A program made the translations under genes and the position numbers. Source: Typha latifolia (Eukaryota; Streptophyta; Magnoliopsida; Poales; Typhaceae). From it: a DNA stretch of 64,000 bases. Positions 1-11,699 of the stretch are shown piece by piece (the stretch's first letter is position 1; every line of letters starts with the position of its first letter). Location of the stretch: positions 3,805,001 to 3,869,000 of the forward strand of contig CM034112.1 of the NCBI GenBank assembly GCA_019914945.1, given 5' to 3'. The notes beneath the pieces were generated by a model. The model searched no databases, was not told the origin of the DNA, and saw only the letters and a program-made list of their open reading frames with translations.

Positions 1-350
1 GCAGTAAAAAGAACCCAACACTCTACAAGCTCACTGGAAAGTGAGTTGCAACTGAATCAACACCTCATACAACAGATAAATTATGCAATTGAACCATGTC
101 CATTCATTTACACAATCTATGATGCTAAGCAAGTGGATGTTTACTTACAGCCCATTATGAAAAGCACATTTCACTATATTGATCATTAGTTGATGCATGA
201 AATGACCAATTTAGTTAAGAGAAACTAAATGTAATAGGAAAGATTTTGTGGAACTACTATATGAGAATCTTGTTCATACTCTACTCAGAAACCTGATTAA
301 TCTACTCTACAGATGCATGGAACTTGCATAGGTAGTATAGAGAACGTTAC

Positions 351-1544
351 CATCTCTTAGCTGTGCCTGTTGCTCCATTGCTTGTAGCCGGAACTTCAAC
401 TCATTATTCTGACTTGTAAGTCCAGCAGAGTCTCTCTGCAAGTCAAATAGAGATAAAAGGAGATACATACGCAGCACAATCACAATGAATCAAAGAAACC
501 CCAATTCCTAGTAAACATTTGAGACTACAAACCTGTAATAATGTCAGCTGTGCCGACAACGTCGTAGCTTCCGTCTGCAAAGTTTGAACCTTATGTTCCA
601 ACTCGGAAATGTACCGCATCTTCCTCTCCTTTGATCGAGCAGCAGATTGCCGATTTGCCAAAATCCTGAAAATCCAAAATCATAAGTCAAAGCCAACACA
701 TAGTCTCATCAAACATTAGATTCCCAAAAATAGCAATCAAGAGAGCACCTTTTCACTCTTTTGGGATCCGACAACGCCAGTTCCGCAAGCTTCTCATTCG
801 CCATAATTTTCTTCATCTCAGCAGAGTTGAACTCCCCATTCCCAAGCTCCAATCCCGAAGCATTCATGGTCGGCGAAGGCGGCGGCAGCTTCGGTGATAC
901 ATCCCCAAAATTCAACTTTCCCATGAAACTATCCATCGAAATGCTTCGACAATGCCGGCGGGCGGCATTCACCTGACCCAAATCTCCCATCGCACTCCTC
1001 TTATTTCCCTGACCGCTATTTCCACTCTCGTTCACACTACTTTCCGACTCATCCTCGCTCTCCTCCCTCTTCTCCTCAGTGCCGGAAGAATTCAAAGTAT
1101 CGAAGCTATCCAAATTCATGTAAGCGTCGAACAAGTCGTCTCCAAGACCATCGGCAGCAATATTCTCGGATTCTTGCTTCACGGACTGGTGATTCGGAAG
1201 AAACCCAAGTGGGATGTCGCTCTGGGAGCGGCGATGAGCCCTGCGAGGAGTAGGAGATGGAGATGGAGATGGAGACGGGTTCAAGGGGGCAAGGAGTCGA
1301 GGGAGAAGAAGGGAGAGGAGGGAGGCGGGATCTGGGAGTAAGGGGAAGGAGGTGGGATTTGGGGGTGGGTAGGGGGGCGGCGAGTGGATCCGCCATGAGA
1401 GCATGGAGACAAGGAGGAGAGATCTAAGCGAGGTGGAAGCTTCGGTATCGAGGAAGAAGACGATGATGGTGGTGGCGTCGACAGCGTAGTGGTGGAGGAC
1501 GAGGAGGAGTTCATGCGAGAGACCTCGCCTTCGTCTTCTGCCAT
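351..1544 (-). CDS. bZIP transcription factor, bZIP29/30 (group I) type, 5' part, frameshifted
   Basis: DNA-binding transcription factor of plant bZIP group I (VIP1/PosF21/bZIP29-30 relatives), expected in the nucleus or shuttling to it. Visible exons: 749-1544, 533-665 and 351-435, all with GT..AG introns; the last exon lies beyond base 1, so the leucine zipper end is missing. Exon 1 starts [17 protein letters not shown] and has the family motifs [47 protein letters not shown] and [13 protein letters not shown], then an acidic Ser/Glu stretch. Exons 1-2 give the basic region ([11 protein letters not shown]) and exons 2-3 the zipper start ([19 protein letters not shown], then [17 protein letters not shown]). 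The motif order matches bZIP30, but FFSLDSLPP and the following LNPSPSPS are in different frames: five C's stand at 1285-1289 (minus strand) where six would keep the frame. Either an assembly error or a disabling mutation. The start at 1544 fits the conserved N-terminus. Confidence 0.88.
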
Positions 1545-1577
1545 AGTAGTACTGCTCTACTTCTCTGAGCTTTCTCT

Positions 1578-1581
<4 letters not shown>

Positions 1582-1609
<28 letters not shown>
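1582..1609. repeat. (CT)14 microsatellite in the bZIP 5' leader
   Basis: An uninterrupted CT run lies about 40 bases upstream of the bZIP start codon. It reads (GA)n on the coding strand. GA/CT runs are common in plant 5' leaders and core promoters, and this one is probably polymorphic. Confidence 0.9.
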
Positions 1610-1610
<1 letters not shown>

Positions 1611-1612
<2 letters not shown>

Positions 1613-3719
1613 TGGATTTAATTTGTTTTCAGCAAATTTACGTTTTACATCCTACTTTTTCTCAAATTTACCATTAAGAATCTACCTTCTCAATATTTAT
1701 ATTTCAAACCCTATATTTTTTTTATATTTTATTTTGACAAAACAGCCTAAGATAACCTTCTTAGAAAGTTTATCAATAAAAAAAATACTCTAATAAATTT
1801 CTTAAATATACCTTCTTATCTCCTAGAACGAACTCCATCTTACAAGTACATTTGTTTAACCTTATGCAACATGGAAGCCTTCTTTAACCTATGAGAATAC
1901 TACACTTGCTCAAAAAATTATCAGCAAAGAAAATTTAAAAGGTATTTTAAAAGTGTAGATGTGAATCCTAAATTGGTGCAAAGGTAAGGTGTAAAGTGCA
2001 ACTTCTCCCATTCCTTATTTTCGCCGTCTCTATCCCAGTCGCAGTGAAGGCGGAAATCCGCGTGGAGTTAGGGTGTGCGTTTCATTTGGCGTGAATCTCG
2101 GAGGAATTTCATCTCGTGACGCGGCATTGACTTTCCACATTAATATTTGTACTTTTAATTGACCAAGAAGCTAAAACCACCCAAATTTACATTAGGCTCG
2201 ATTAAACTCAACTAGAATTTAAATAAATCGGGTTTAATAAGTTCTTAGTTGGTCAAGAAACTTGAACCCAAGTTGTTTCGGTCAAGATCCGACTCTGTGA
2301 AGCGAGAAAATGTTGACTATTTTTTCTGTATATATATATATATAGTATTTCAGTAAAAAAATATTAAATATAAATCTTAATATTTATTAAACTCATTTTA
2401 AATATTTTTTTATATTACCAAGTCATGTTGAACTTCTGATTGAATTGTAGTTTTTATCTTAGAAAATGTTATCAATTAAAATAAAAAATTACTACAAGTC
2501 CTTTGAACTTATTTATTGTAACACTTAAATTCGCTAACTTTTATTCTAATTCATATTTATGATCTTTGTTGGTGCGTTTACATTTGCAATTCTTTTAGAG
2601 TATATTTGATTACAAGATTAAATAAGGGAGGATAAGTCATCCTAGCCTTATTTCACTTATTTCAAAGGATAATATACTTCTGAATTACTAATCTCATAAT
2701 ATAATTTTAAGCTACTATATATGGGATGACTAAATAATGTAATAATAGTATCATTAATTATTATTTTAAACTATTATTTGTTATCAAAACTTAAATTATA
2801 TTGTCAAATATCATTATATTATATTATATTAGTTATAAGAATTAATCACGTTCAATTCAAAATAATCAGAATTAAAATTACAAGTAATGCAGAATAATAG
2901 AATAAGTTATATAAAAATGTTTAATAATAAACATATAAAAATATAAATTTTTTAATACAGCAATAATTTAAATAGATATAAAATAAAAATACTAATAATA
3001 AAAAAATAAAAATAGAATTTGAGTAAGATGTTAATTTTGTTATTTATATATAAATTTATTATTTCTTTTATAAGGGCAACAGAGTAGTACCACCCGGGAT
3101 ATATTATTTAGACTTCTAATTCCATCTATTAATTTCATATTATAAGATTATATGAGAACCCATCTTTATATTCTTTAAATAAATGCACCCTTAAAAATTT
3201 CAAGTAAGTGTATTTATTCTTTTAAATTAAAAAAAATAAATTTTAATAGTGCCTTAGATAAATTATAAGTCTCTTTAACTATTCAATACTATGTAAAAAT
3301 AATATGTAAATAGTACATGTCACAAGTTCCAGTTAAATCAATCTTAAATCTTAATCAGCCCCAAATTCAAGTATATCCCAAATTGATTGGATTTAGTTTA
3401 TCTGAGTTAATGTCACGAGAAGGGCAGCTTAATCTCACTTAAGTTGACTCAAAAGTGTTGAGAATTACTTGTCACATTCAAATCATGTTTTTAATTAAGC
3501 CTGTCACGTTGGGAGAAAATACCCATCACATCAAATTCCTTATTATTTCTTGTCAATTTTGAGCACATATATAAATATGGAGGAATATAGCATTAGTGGT
3601 GCAAAACTGCAAATGGAGGGGGAGTGGCTCATGGCTTTAACTCAAAGCGCACGTGAATCAAGGCTTCTTTTTTACTTTTCCCGGAATATTATATTTATAA
3701 TATAATAAAAGGAAATTTT
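1611..3719. other. AT-rich intergenic stretch, no gene seen
   Basis: Upstream region of the bZIP gene, with a short TA run near 2328-2344 and homopolymer-rich sequence. No open frame with recognisable coding content, RNA gene or clear transposon end was found. Confidence 0.5.
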
Positions 3720-3860
3720 CGGGGCGGCGTCGGCGCCTCGATTTACGGGATAGAGTCATTTTGCTGACGTCAGGTGATGCCCTGAATTCTCGTGCCACGT
3801 GGCATTCTGTGAGAAGAAGACTCATGAAAATAATTATGACTGCTTATTTAAGTCTCCCCC
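3720..3860 (+). promoter_or_regulatory. Promoter-like GC island with C-box and G-box palindromes
   Basis: A GC-rich patch in AT-rich surroundings holds two perfect bZIP/bHLH-type palindromes: CTGACGTCAG at 3764-3773 (C-box) and TGCCACGTGGCA at 3793-3804 (G-box/ABRE). A TATTTAAG-like box follows about 40 bases downstream. No ORF lies within 1 kb on the plus side, and the bZIP start is 2.2 kb away on the minus side. It may be a distal element of that gene, an orphan promoter, or the promoter of a non-coding transcript. The palindromes are seen; activity is inferred. Confidence 0.45.
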
Positions 3861-3936
3861 TTATTTTTTTTCTCAAAATTTAAATACAGGAGTACGTATA
3901 TTTAAAAATAATTGAAATTGAAAATTTCTAAAATAT

Positions 3937-4263
3937 GGGAATTTTACAGATCACACACTAAATTTTACCTATTTTGTGATTCACATCCTATTTTTGAGAT
4001 TTTTATAATTCGATTCCTACTTTTTTTTTTCTTATAATAGTACCAGCAAAAAAATATTCTATTATAATATATAAAATAATTTTTAAATATTTAAATTACT
4101 CATGACTTTTAGAGGAAGAAAAATAATAGTGGAGGTATTTTAATAATTTTTATCTTAATATTAGTTAAAATAACGTCAAGATCTTAAATGAAAACTATAG
4201 AGAAAAAATAAGGGTCGAATTATAAAATAGATAAAATATAGTGTATGATTTGTATAGTACCCC
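3937..4263. mobile_element. MITE with about 50-bp inverted ends (copy 1)
   Basis: The left end (GGGAATTTTACAGATCACAC...) and the reverse complement of the right end (GGGTACTATACAAATCATAC...) match for roughly 50 bases. An 8-bp direct repeat, TAAAATAT, flanks both sides (3929-3936 and 4264-4271; 9 bp if a shared C is counted), fitting a hAT- or Mutator-type target duplication. No coding capacity. A related copy lies at about 47315-47643. Confidence 0.7.
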
Positions 4264-4271
4264 TAAAATAT

Positions 4272-5160
4272 ATAGTAATGTTCCCTTTGAGGCATAGTTG
4301 GCACTATTTCTTATTTTATTTTAAGTGTCTTAAATTAGGTTAAAAAAATATAGTGTTTAGTTGTAAATTACGTTAAAGGGTAATTATTAAAAATATGTTA
4401 GTTTTAGAGAGAAATAAATAATATATAAAATTAATAGACTAAAATACCTTTTTGACTTTAATAATAAAAGTGATATATTTAAAACATATTAAGGTAAAAT
4501 TGAAATTAATTTGAATTTATATTAGAAGTTTTATTTTATTTATTAGGAGTGAACTTGATTAGAAATAAAAAAGATAAAAAATATTCGGATATGGAACTCA
4601 GTGAGAAATAGAAAAATATAAAAAGTATGTTTATGTAATTAGCTAGGATCCATGACTAAGTTCACGGACTCTCCCCATAACTCATAACAAATAAGGGTAA
4701 CAAATTTCAATGAGAAATTTAGGCCCGCATATATTTTGAGCAACTTTATCTAAGTATTAACCGATCTAATTCCTATATATATATATATATATATATTATG
4801 AGTCAGTAGACTAAACATAGATTAGATAAAAATATTATCCTTTTCTACATATAAAGCTCTAATAAAAAATTATTAAATATTAAAATTGAACCCATGATCA
4901 GTAATAGACTACTAGGACTCAAGATTAATTTGTCATTATTCCACTACGTCTGATTTTAGATTGTTTCAGTGCTCATACCTTTCTAAAGGGGCCCCTTCAA
5001 TCCCGGAAGAATGCAACCAGAAAATTATGATAAAGTGGGTTACATTATTTTCCATTTAATCCCATTTTCGAGGATAAGAAAATTATGGTCTCACTACTTT
5101 AGACAAATTACATGCTCTTACTTCCTCTCCAGCCATCTCAGATCCTAGCAAACGACTCTC
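4272..5160. other. AT-rich intergenic stretch, no gene seen
   Basis: Low-complexity AT-rich sequence with a TA microsatellite near 4774-4796. No reading frame, RNA gene or transposon boundary could be supported. Confidence 0.45.
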
Positions 5161-5166
5161 AAACCA

Positions 5167-5287
5167 AAATTTTGGATCACTAAAGGGTGCAAAGAACTAA
5201 ACTAACTTTTGCTAAAGTAACCAAGTTCTTTGCTAAAGTAACTAAAGGGTGCAAAGAACTATACATACCCTTTAGTGATCCAAATTT
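5167..5287. repeat. Inverted and direct repeats at the edge of the Copia 5' LTR
   Basis: Arms 5167-5188 and 5267-5287 are near-perfect inverted copies sharing GGATCACTAAAGGGT. A 21-base direct repeat occurs at 5179-5199 and 5241-5261. The segment sits where the U3 part of the Copia 5' LTR should be and does not resemble the 3' LTR, so it seems to have replaced or displaced U3. Confidence 0.7.
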
Positions 5288-5774
5288 GGGCGCGATAGAA
5301 TGCGCCCATGAGGGCGTTTGAACGCGACGCGGAAAAATTCTAAATCTAAACCTGCCTATAAATACTAAAGTGTGTTTTAGGGCTTAGTAGTTGGAAGAAC
5401 ATTTATGAGGGTTGAGCCACCATTATATTGAGAGTAATTAGAGTTGTTAAACTCTTTGTAAGTGAGGAATTTGCAAAGAAAAGAAGATTGCCCCGCCCGT
5501 GGATGTAGGCACATTGCCGAACCACGTAAATATTGTCTGTCTCTCTCTCTCTTTCTCTCTCTCTTGTCTCTATTGCTTCTATTCAGAGATTGATTGCATT
5601 AGAGTGTTTAATTCGTGATTAAAACTTATTTAGTGCTATTCTATCACCATTAACACCTCATTGGAGTTTTTCCCAAATATTGTATTGGTTTTCCATCACT
5701 ATTCCTATTTGTGATATTTGGGGGGTGAAGGTTTTGCTTCCGCTTCCTTCACCCATTTAGTTATTTGCACAATA
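5286..5774 (+). repeat. Copia 5' LTR, truncated (U3 lost)
   Basis: Aligns with the last about 480 bases of the 3' LTR, including the TATAAATAC box near 5356, a CT-rich leader and the terminal TTTGCACAATA. The first about 300 bases present in the 3' LTR are absent and other sequence (5167-5287) is found instead. Confidence 0.85.
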
Positions 5775-5899
5775 AATTAGTATCAAAGCTTTTAGTTTCA
5801 AACCTAGGCTATTTGAATTTGGGAATAGTGAGGAATTGAAGAAAATTTTTTGTTTGGCAAAATAGAGAAATGATTCAAATCGGACAAACTTGTCTCAAA

Positions 5900-6742
5900 T
5901 TCAAAGTTTGAAGTTGAGAAGTTTGATGGCACCAACAATTTTGGAATGTGGCAATGTGAAGTTATGGATGTTTTGTTCCAACAAGAATTGGACATAACTT
6001 TGGAGGAGAAGCCCGAAGATGTATCTGAGATGGATTGGGTAAAGTTGAACCAGCAAGTTTGTAGCACTATTCGGCTTTGTCTAGCAAAGGACCAAAAGTA
6101 CTCTATGATGAAGAAAAATTCGACAAAGAGCTTGTGGAAGAAATTGGAGGACAAATTCATGACCAAGAGCATTGAGAACCGGTTCTATTTGAATTTTTTT
6201 TTTTTAGATTTCAATACAAGATGGAAACACCTATGGCGGAGCATTTGAATGCCTTCAACAAGTTACTTGCGGACTTACAAAATTTAAATATTGAGATCTC
6301 GAATGAATACAAGGCATTGGTATTATTGAATTCTTTGCCGGATACTTATGACCACCTCACTACTACCTTACTCTATGGAAAGGATTCAATTTATTATGAT
6401 GATATTGCAAATGAATTGATTAACAATGAGTATCGGAAATTGGACAAGCAAGCCACTCATGAGTCATCATCTAATGCATTAATGGTAAAGGGTAGATCAG
6501 AGAATAGAAAATTTGTGAAGAAAGACAAATTCTTCTCAAAGTCAGGGAGTGCATCTTCAGATAGGAAGATGATTGCTAAAGACCAATATTCCTATTGCCG
6601 CAATAAAGGGCATTGGAAGAAGGATTGTCCCATTTTGAAGAGCAAGAACAAGAAACCTCAAAAGGCAAATGTGACACATTCAGATGATGAGGACTTAGAA
6701 AATACCTTGGTAGGCTCGGCTCTTGCTTATAACACGGATGAG
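5900..6742 (+). pseudogene. Copia gag remnant (UBN2/DUF4219 type, zinc knuckle)
   Basis: The segment begins with a gag-type motif (KFDGTNNFGMWQ) and continues through a UBN2-like gag domain, with a frame break near 6190-6220 at a T homopolymer. Near the end is a CCHC zinc knuckle whose first cysteine is replaced by tyrosine (YSYCRNKGHWKKDC), so nucleic-acid binding would be impaired. A stop at about 6743 separates it from the protease motif. In an intact element this protein would form the particle that packages the RNA. Confidence 0.88.
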
Positions 6743-9700
6743 TAAATTTTGGACTCCGGTTGCACATACCATATGTGTCCTAACTGGAGTTGGTTTTCCA
6801 CTTTTAAGAAGATCTCCGGTGGAGTTGTGTTCATGGGCAATGATAGCCCTTGTAAAGCTAAAGGCATTGACACCATTTGCCTAAAGCTCCAACATGGGTC
6901 CGTAAAAGAGCTAACTGAAGTTCGGTACATACCAGAATTAAAGAAGAACCTCATCTCTCTTGGGGTCTTGGAATCAAAGGGCTTCACTATTACTTTAAAA
7001 TGTGGAGCATTGAAGGTGTCCTTGGGGGCATTGGTGGTGATGAAGGGCACAAGAAGAAGTAATATGTACTTTTTGCAAGGCTCTATAGATTTGAAAAGTG
7101 TAGCGGCCGCCTCAAGTAACTCAGTTAGTAAGGCTGATTCTTCCAGATTATGGGACATGAGGTTAGGGCACCCAGGACAGAAAGCTTTGCAAGGCTTGTC
7201 AAGTCAATATTTGCTAAGGGGTGTGAAGAGCCTCAAACTAGAATTTTGCAAATACTGTATTTTGGGCAAACAAACTAGAGTTAAATTTGTCACTACAATA
7301 TACCGGACTAAGGGGATCTTGGATTACATTTATATAGATGTTTGGGGGTCTACCTGAAAAGCCTCTTTAGGAGGAAAGCATTAGTTTGTGACCTTTGTAG
7401 ATGACTAATTTAGAATGTCTTGGGTGTACACCATGCACCATAAGAATCAAGTCCTTGAAATATTTCAAAATTAGAAGAAAATGATTGAGATTTAAACTGA
7501 CAAGAAGATCAAGAAGCTCAGATCAGATAATGGTGGAGAGTACACTTCATATCCTTTCATGAGATTATGCAAAGCAGAAGGGATTGAAAAGCACTTCACT
7601 ATTAAAGAGACACCTCAGCAAAATGGCGTGGCAGAACGTCTAAACCGAACCTTACTAGAGAAGGTTCGGTGTATGTTGTCCAATGCTGGATTGAGAAAGG
7701 AGTTTTGGACTGCTATGCATGTCATATCATAAACCGGCTACCTTCATTTGCAAACAATGGGAAGAGCCCATTGGAGATATGGTCTGGCAAACCTGTTTCA
7801 GATTATGATTTCTTACACATTTTTTGTTGTCCTGCATACCACCATGTCAGGAAAAGCAAGTTAGATCCTAGAGCCAAGAAGGGCATCTTCTTGGGCTTTA
7901 GCATTGGTGTGAAGGGATTTCGAGTTTGAAGGCCAAAATTGAGAAAATTGATCATCAGTAGGGATATTACATTTGATGAAATATTTATGCTAAAGCAAAG
8001 TCAAGTATCAGATAGTCCGATTGGTGGCAGTGCTGAAGATGTTCCACGGTAGGTGGAGTTTAAGGCAGATTCAAGCCCACCACAAGATACACGTTCAGAA
8101 GGGGCAAATGAAGAAGAAAATTCAAATTTGCAAGAGGATGATATTGTGGAGCCAAAAATTGATAAACAAGATTCCATAGTAGTTAGAAGGCCAAGAAGAG
8201 AAACTAGAAGGCCGACAAGCTATTATGACATGTTGGCCTATGTTCTTCCGGTGATTGATGAAGATTTTCCCACTACCTTCAAAGAAGCCATAAAGAATAC
8301 CGAAAGAGCTAATTGGAAAGGGGCAATGAATGATAAAATGAAGGCCTTTGAGAAAAATAAAACTTGGGATTTGGTGGAGCTCCCTAAGGGGAACAAAGTA
8401 ATTGGATGCAAGTAAATATATACCAAGAAGGATTATCCTCTATCAAAAGGCGGAGTTAGATTCAAAGCTAGATTGGTGGCAAAAAGGTATGCTCAAAAGA
8501 AGGGGATTGAATATAATGAAGTGTTTTCTCCGGTGGTGAAACACTCCTCCATTTGGATTTTGTTAGCATTGGTAGCTCAGTTTGATCTTGAGCTAGCCCA
8601 CATGGATGTGAAGACTACCTTGCACGGTGATTTGGAGGAGGACATCTATATGATACAGCCGGAATGGTTTAAAATTAGTGGGAAAGAGGATTTAGTTTGC
8701 AAATTAAAGAAATCCTTGTATGGCCTGAAGTAGTCTCCAAGGCAGTGGTATAAATGGTTTGATCAGTTTATACGGAGGCAAAGGTACAAGCGAAGCCACT
8801 ATGATCATTGCGTATACTTTAGAAAGCTTCAAGATGGATCATTTATCTATTTGCTCTTATATGTTGATGATATGTTGATAGCATCTAAGAGCAAGGTGGA
8901 GATTGATAAATTGAAGCTCCAATTAAATAAGAAATTTGAAATGAAAGATCTAGGAGAAGCAAAGAAGATATTTGGCATGGAAATTAGAAGAGATAGGAAA
9001 AGGGGGATAATATGCTTGACTCAGGAGCAGTATTTGAAGAAGGTATTGCAACGGTTTGGGGTTGATAGCAAAACAAAATCAGTGAGCACGCTGTTGGCAC
9101 CTCATTTTATGCTCAGTGCAGCTATGTCACCTAATTCAGATGCCGAGAGAGAGAGAGTCTCTGTCCAAGGTACCATATGCAAGTGCAGTTGGAAGCCTGA
9201 TGTATGCAATGGTGTGCAGTAGGCTAGATATTTCACAAGTCATCAACATTGTTAGTAGATATATGCATGCTATAGGAAAAGGGCATTAGCAGGCTGTGAA
9301 ATGGATTTTGAGATATATCCATGGTACTTCGGGAGTTGGGCTAAAGTTTGTGACAGATGATAGGCTTGGTCTACATCTTACTTGATATGTAGATTCGGAT
9401 TATGCAGGTGATTTGGATAAACACATATCCACTATGGAATATGGTTTCACACTTGCTAGAGGGCCGGTGTGTTGGAGGTCTACCTTACAGTCTACTGTTG
9501 CTCTATCTACCACAGAAGCTGAGTACATGGCAGTGACGAAGGCTATAAAGGAGGCTATTTGGTTGGTTGGTCTGACGGATGACTTAGATATATACCAAGA
9601 GAAGGTGAAGGTATACTGTGATAGCCAAAGTATAATTTGTTTGGCTCAGAATCAAGTTCATCACACAAGGATGAAGCATATTGATGTCCGTTTCTATTTT

Positions 9701-9890
9701 GTGAGAAAATTTTTGGAAGAAAATGATATTTTACTTTGCAAGATTGGAACTACAAATAATCTAGCTAACATGTTGATAAAAGTAGTGACCACAATCAAAT
9801 TCCAACATTGTTTGGATTTGATCAAGTTTTCGTTTGGCGTCTTAGGACGCGAATTTGCAGGCGGAGCACCCTTTGGAGGATTAAATCACT
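6743..9890 (+). pseudogene. Copia pol remnant (protease, integrase, RT, RNase H)
   Basis: In order: protease motif ILDSGCTYHM (about 6746); GAG-pre-integrase with LGHPG and CKYC (about 7150-7260); integrase core with SDNGGEY and QNGVAER (about 7515-7640); reverse transcriptase with ARLVAKRYAQ, LYVDDML (about 8855) and the LTQEQYLKKVLQRFG block; RNase H with STTEAEYMA and VYCDSQSI (about 9515-9640). Several stops (for example near 7355, 7408, 8414, 8731) and frame changes show decay. The layout is that of ordinary plant Copia; no extra gene is seen. Confidence 0.92.
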
Positions 9891-9947
9891 TTAGGATGGT
9901 GGAGAGTGATTTGCTGAAGTTATGAGTTCTTCGCCAAGATAGAGAAT

Positions 9948-10730
9948 TGTTAAAAATTGGCTCAAATTCAGTTTTCAACAAATTTCAGCATGTATCAGTA
10001 TTTCTGTGCCAGCGTGTTCAAACAGGCCCTAGGGGCATTCGAATGCAGGTTCTAGACAAAGAGCAGTGATGCAGGCATTCAAACGGCACAACCACGTTCG
10101 AACGCAAACCCCAACCCGAGAGCAGCCTTTGATGCAGGAGTTCGAACGGCCCAGCCGCATTCGAACGCAGATCCAAACCCAAGAGTAGTCTATGATGCAG
10201 GCATTCGAATGGTCCTCCTACATTCGAACGCCCATTTGGTTCTGCTATATTGTTATTGGGTGTGTTCGAACGTGCCCCCAAGGGTGTTTGAACGCGATGC
10301 AGAAAAACCCCAAATCTGAACCTGCCTATAAATACTAAAGTGTGTTTTACAGCTTAGTACTTGGAATAACATTTATGCGGGTTGAGCCACCATTGTATTG
10401 AGAGTGATTAGAGTTGTTAAACTCTTTGTAAGTGAGGGATTTGCGAAGAAAAGAAGATTGCTCTGCCTATGGATATAGGCACATCGCCGAACTACGTAAA
10501 TATTGTCTCTCTCTCTCTTTTGTCTCTATTGCTTCCATTCTAGAGATTGCTTGTATTAGGGCGTTTAATCCATGATTAAAACTTGTTTAGTGCTATTCTA
10601 TCACCATTAACACCTCATTGGAATTTTTTCCAAACATTGCATTGGTTTTCTATCGCTATTCCTATTTGTGATATTTGAGGGTGAAGGTTTTGCTTTCGCT
10701 TCCTTCACCCATTTGGTTATTTGCACAACA
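9948..10730 (+). repeat. Copia 3' LTR, apparently full length
   Basis: Begins TGTT and ends AACA, an inverted terminal pair, and is 783 bases long. It contains the TATAAATAC box at about 10326, the same leader as the 5' copy, and a 63-bp tandem repeat in U3. The CCAAC after 10730 could be half of a target duplication, but the partner is lost. Confidence 0.88.
10012..10259. repeat. 63-bp tandem repeat in the Copia U3
   Basis: Units start at 10071, 10134 and 10197, an exact 63-base spacing, with partial copies on both sides. Each unit has two TTCGAA-centred palindromes (core TTCGAACG or a variant). It keeps an open frame on the minus strand only because 63 is a multiple of 3. Confidence 0.88.
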
Positions 10731-10889
10731 CCAACTTGCATTTGTCCATGAAAATTTCTTCCCTGAAGCAAAGCTCCTTCTTCCTCGATCCTATCTCTTC
10801 TTCCCCAATTGCTACCCTTCCTCTATCCTTATAGTCACTCATGCTTCATTTCGGGATTCCTCCCCTCATCCCCAGCTACTCTCCTCTTG

Positions 10890-11010
10890 GACAAAAAAAT
10901 GGAGGAAAACATATCGTTGGATGAAGAAAACACTCTCCCCAACTGCAAACCTGAACTTTGTTTAGTGGGGAAGCTGATAAGCGACCCACCAAAATGTTAA
11001 CAACCTTAAG
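10890..11010 (+). pseudogene. LINE ORF1 fragment (DUF4283-like)
   Basis: The short frame around ENISLDEENT and CLVGKLISDPP resembles the N-terminal part of plant LINE ORF1/DUF4283 proteins, where LVGKL is a recurrent motif. It stops soon after 11000 and the following sequence is too decayed to follow. ORF1 proteins bind element RNA. Confidence 0.55.
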
Positions 11011-11699
11011 ACTTCGCTCTCAAAAACCTAGAACTTGTCCAACTCGGTTGAGTTCATTGAGGCATGTAAAAGTATCTTCATGCTAGTGTTTGAAAGGGAA
11101 GAAAGTAAATGCAGATGGCTAGATAATTGCCCAAACAACGACCCTTCAACACCTTACCCACCAAAAAGAGAGATAGCCACATAACTACCCAAAAATGACT
11201 CTCAACACCTTACCCTAATCTAACACCTATACCTCACTTTTTAAGAAAAGAGACCCGCATGTCCATTCCCATGCAAGCTCACCGCCCTACCACCTCTGCA
11301 ACCTTGGACCATACTGAGAAAATCCTAAACCAAAGCTCCATAGAAATGAAACTTGTTCTTATTGGTCTTATCTGCTCCGCTGGCAAACAAAAGGTCGAGA
11401 ATTAGTGAATCCCCCTCCCAGGAAGAAGCCAGCTACTACTATAGTCACTGAAAAATATTGGTCGATGATAATCAAGTTTCAAATGGATCACCGATGGCGA
11501 AGCCCACCTCGTCGCCCAGCCAAAAATAAATATTCTAGCTTGAAATTGCCAAGGGGGAAGAGGACCCTCAACGATTCAATCCTTAAAAAACATCCTCAAA
11601 GCATGAAAACATCTCTTGCATCATCTTTGAGACAAAGTGTGACTTAGAGAAGTCAAAAACAGTCATTCCCACTCTCCTTCTCAACTGCTCTCACATTGT

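Larger units (their letters stand above)
5286..10730 (+). mobile_element. Decayed Ty1/Copia LTR retrotransposon
   Basis: Domain order is gag, protease, integrase, reverse transcriptase, RNase H, which is Copia order, on the plus strand between two related LTRs. A degenerate primer-binding site (TTAGTATCAAAGC at about 5777, resembling the initiator-Met type TTGGTATCAGAGC) follows the 5' LTR. A polypurine-like tract (AAGATAGAGAA) precedes the 3' LTR. Stop codons and frameshifts throughout show it cannot make its own proteins. By eye the shared parts of the LTRs are about 90% identical, so the insertion is not recent. No target duplication could be identified because the left end is truncated. 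Confidence 0.93.

Noticed and set aside
10018..10281. Minus-strand frame of 87 codons in the Copia 3' LTR
   Set aside because: It stays open because the 63-bp repeat is a multiple of three; it is the U3 repeat read in one frame.
5286..10730. Endogenous pararetrovirus as an explanation
   Set aside because: Two LTRs and integrase placed before reverse transcriptase are Copia features; no movement or coat protein was seen.
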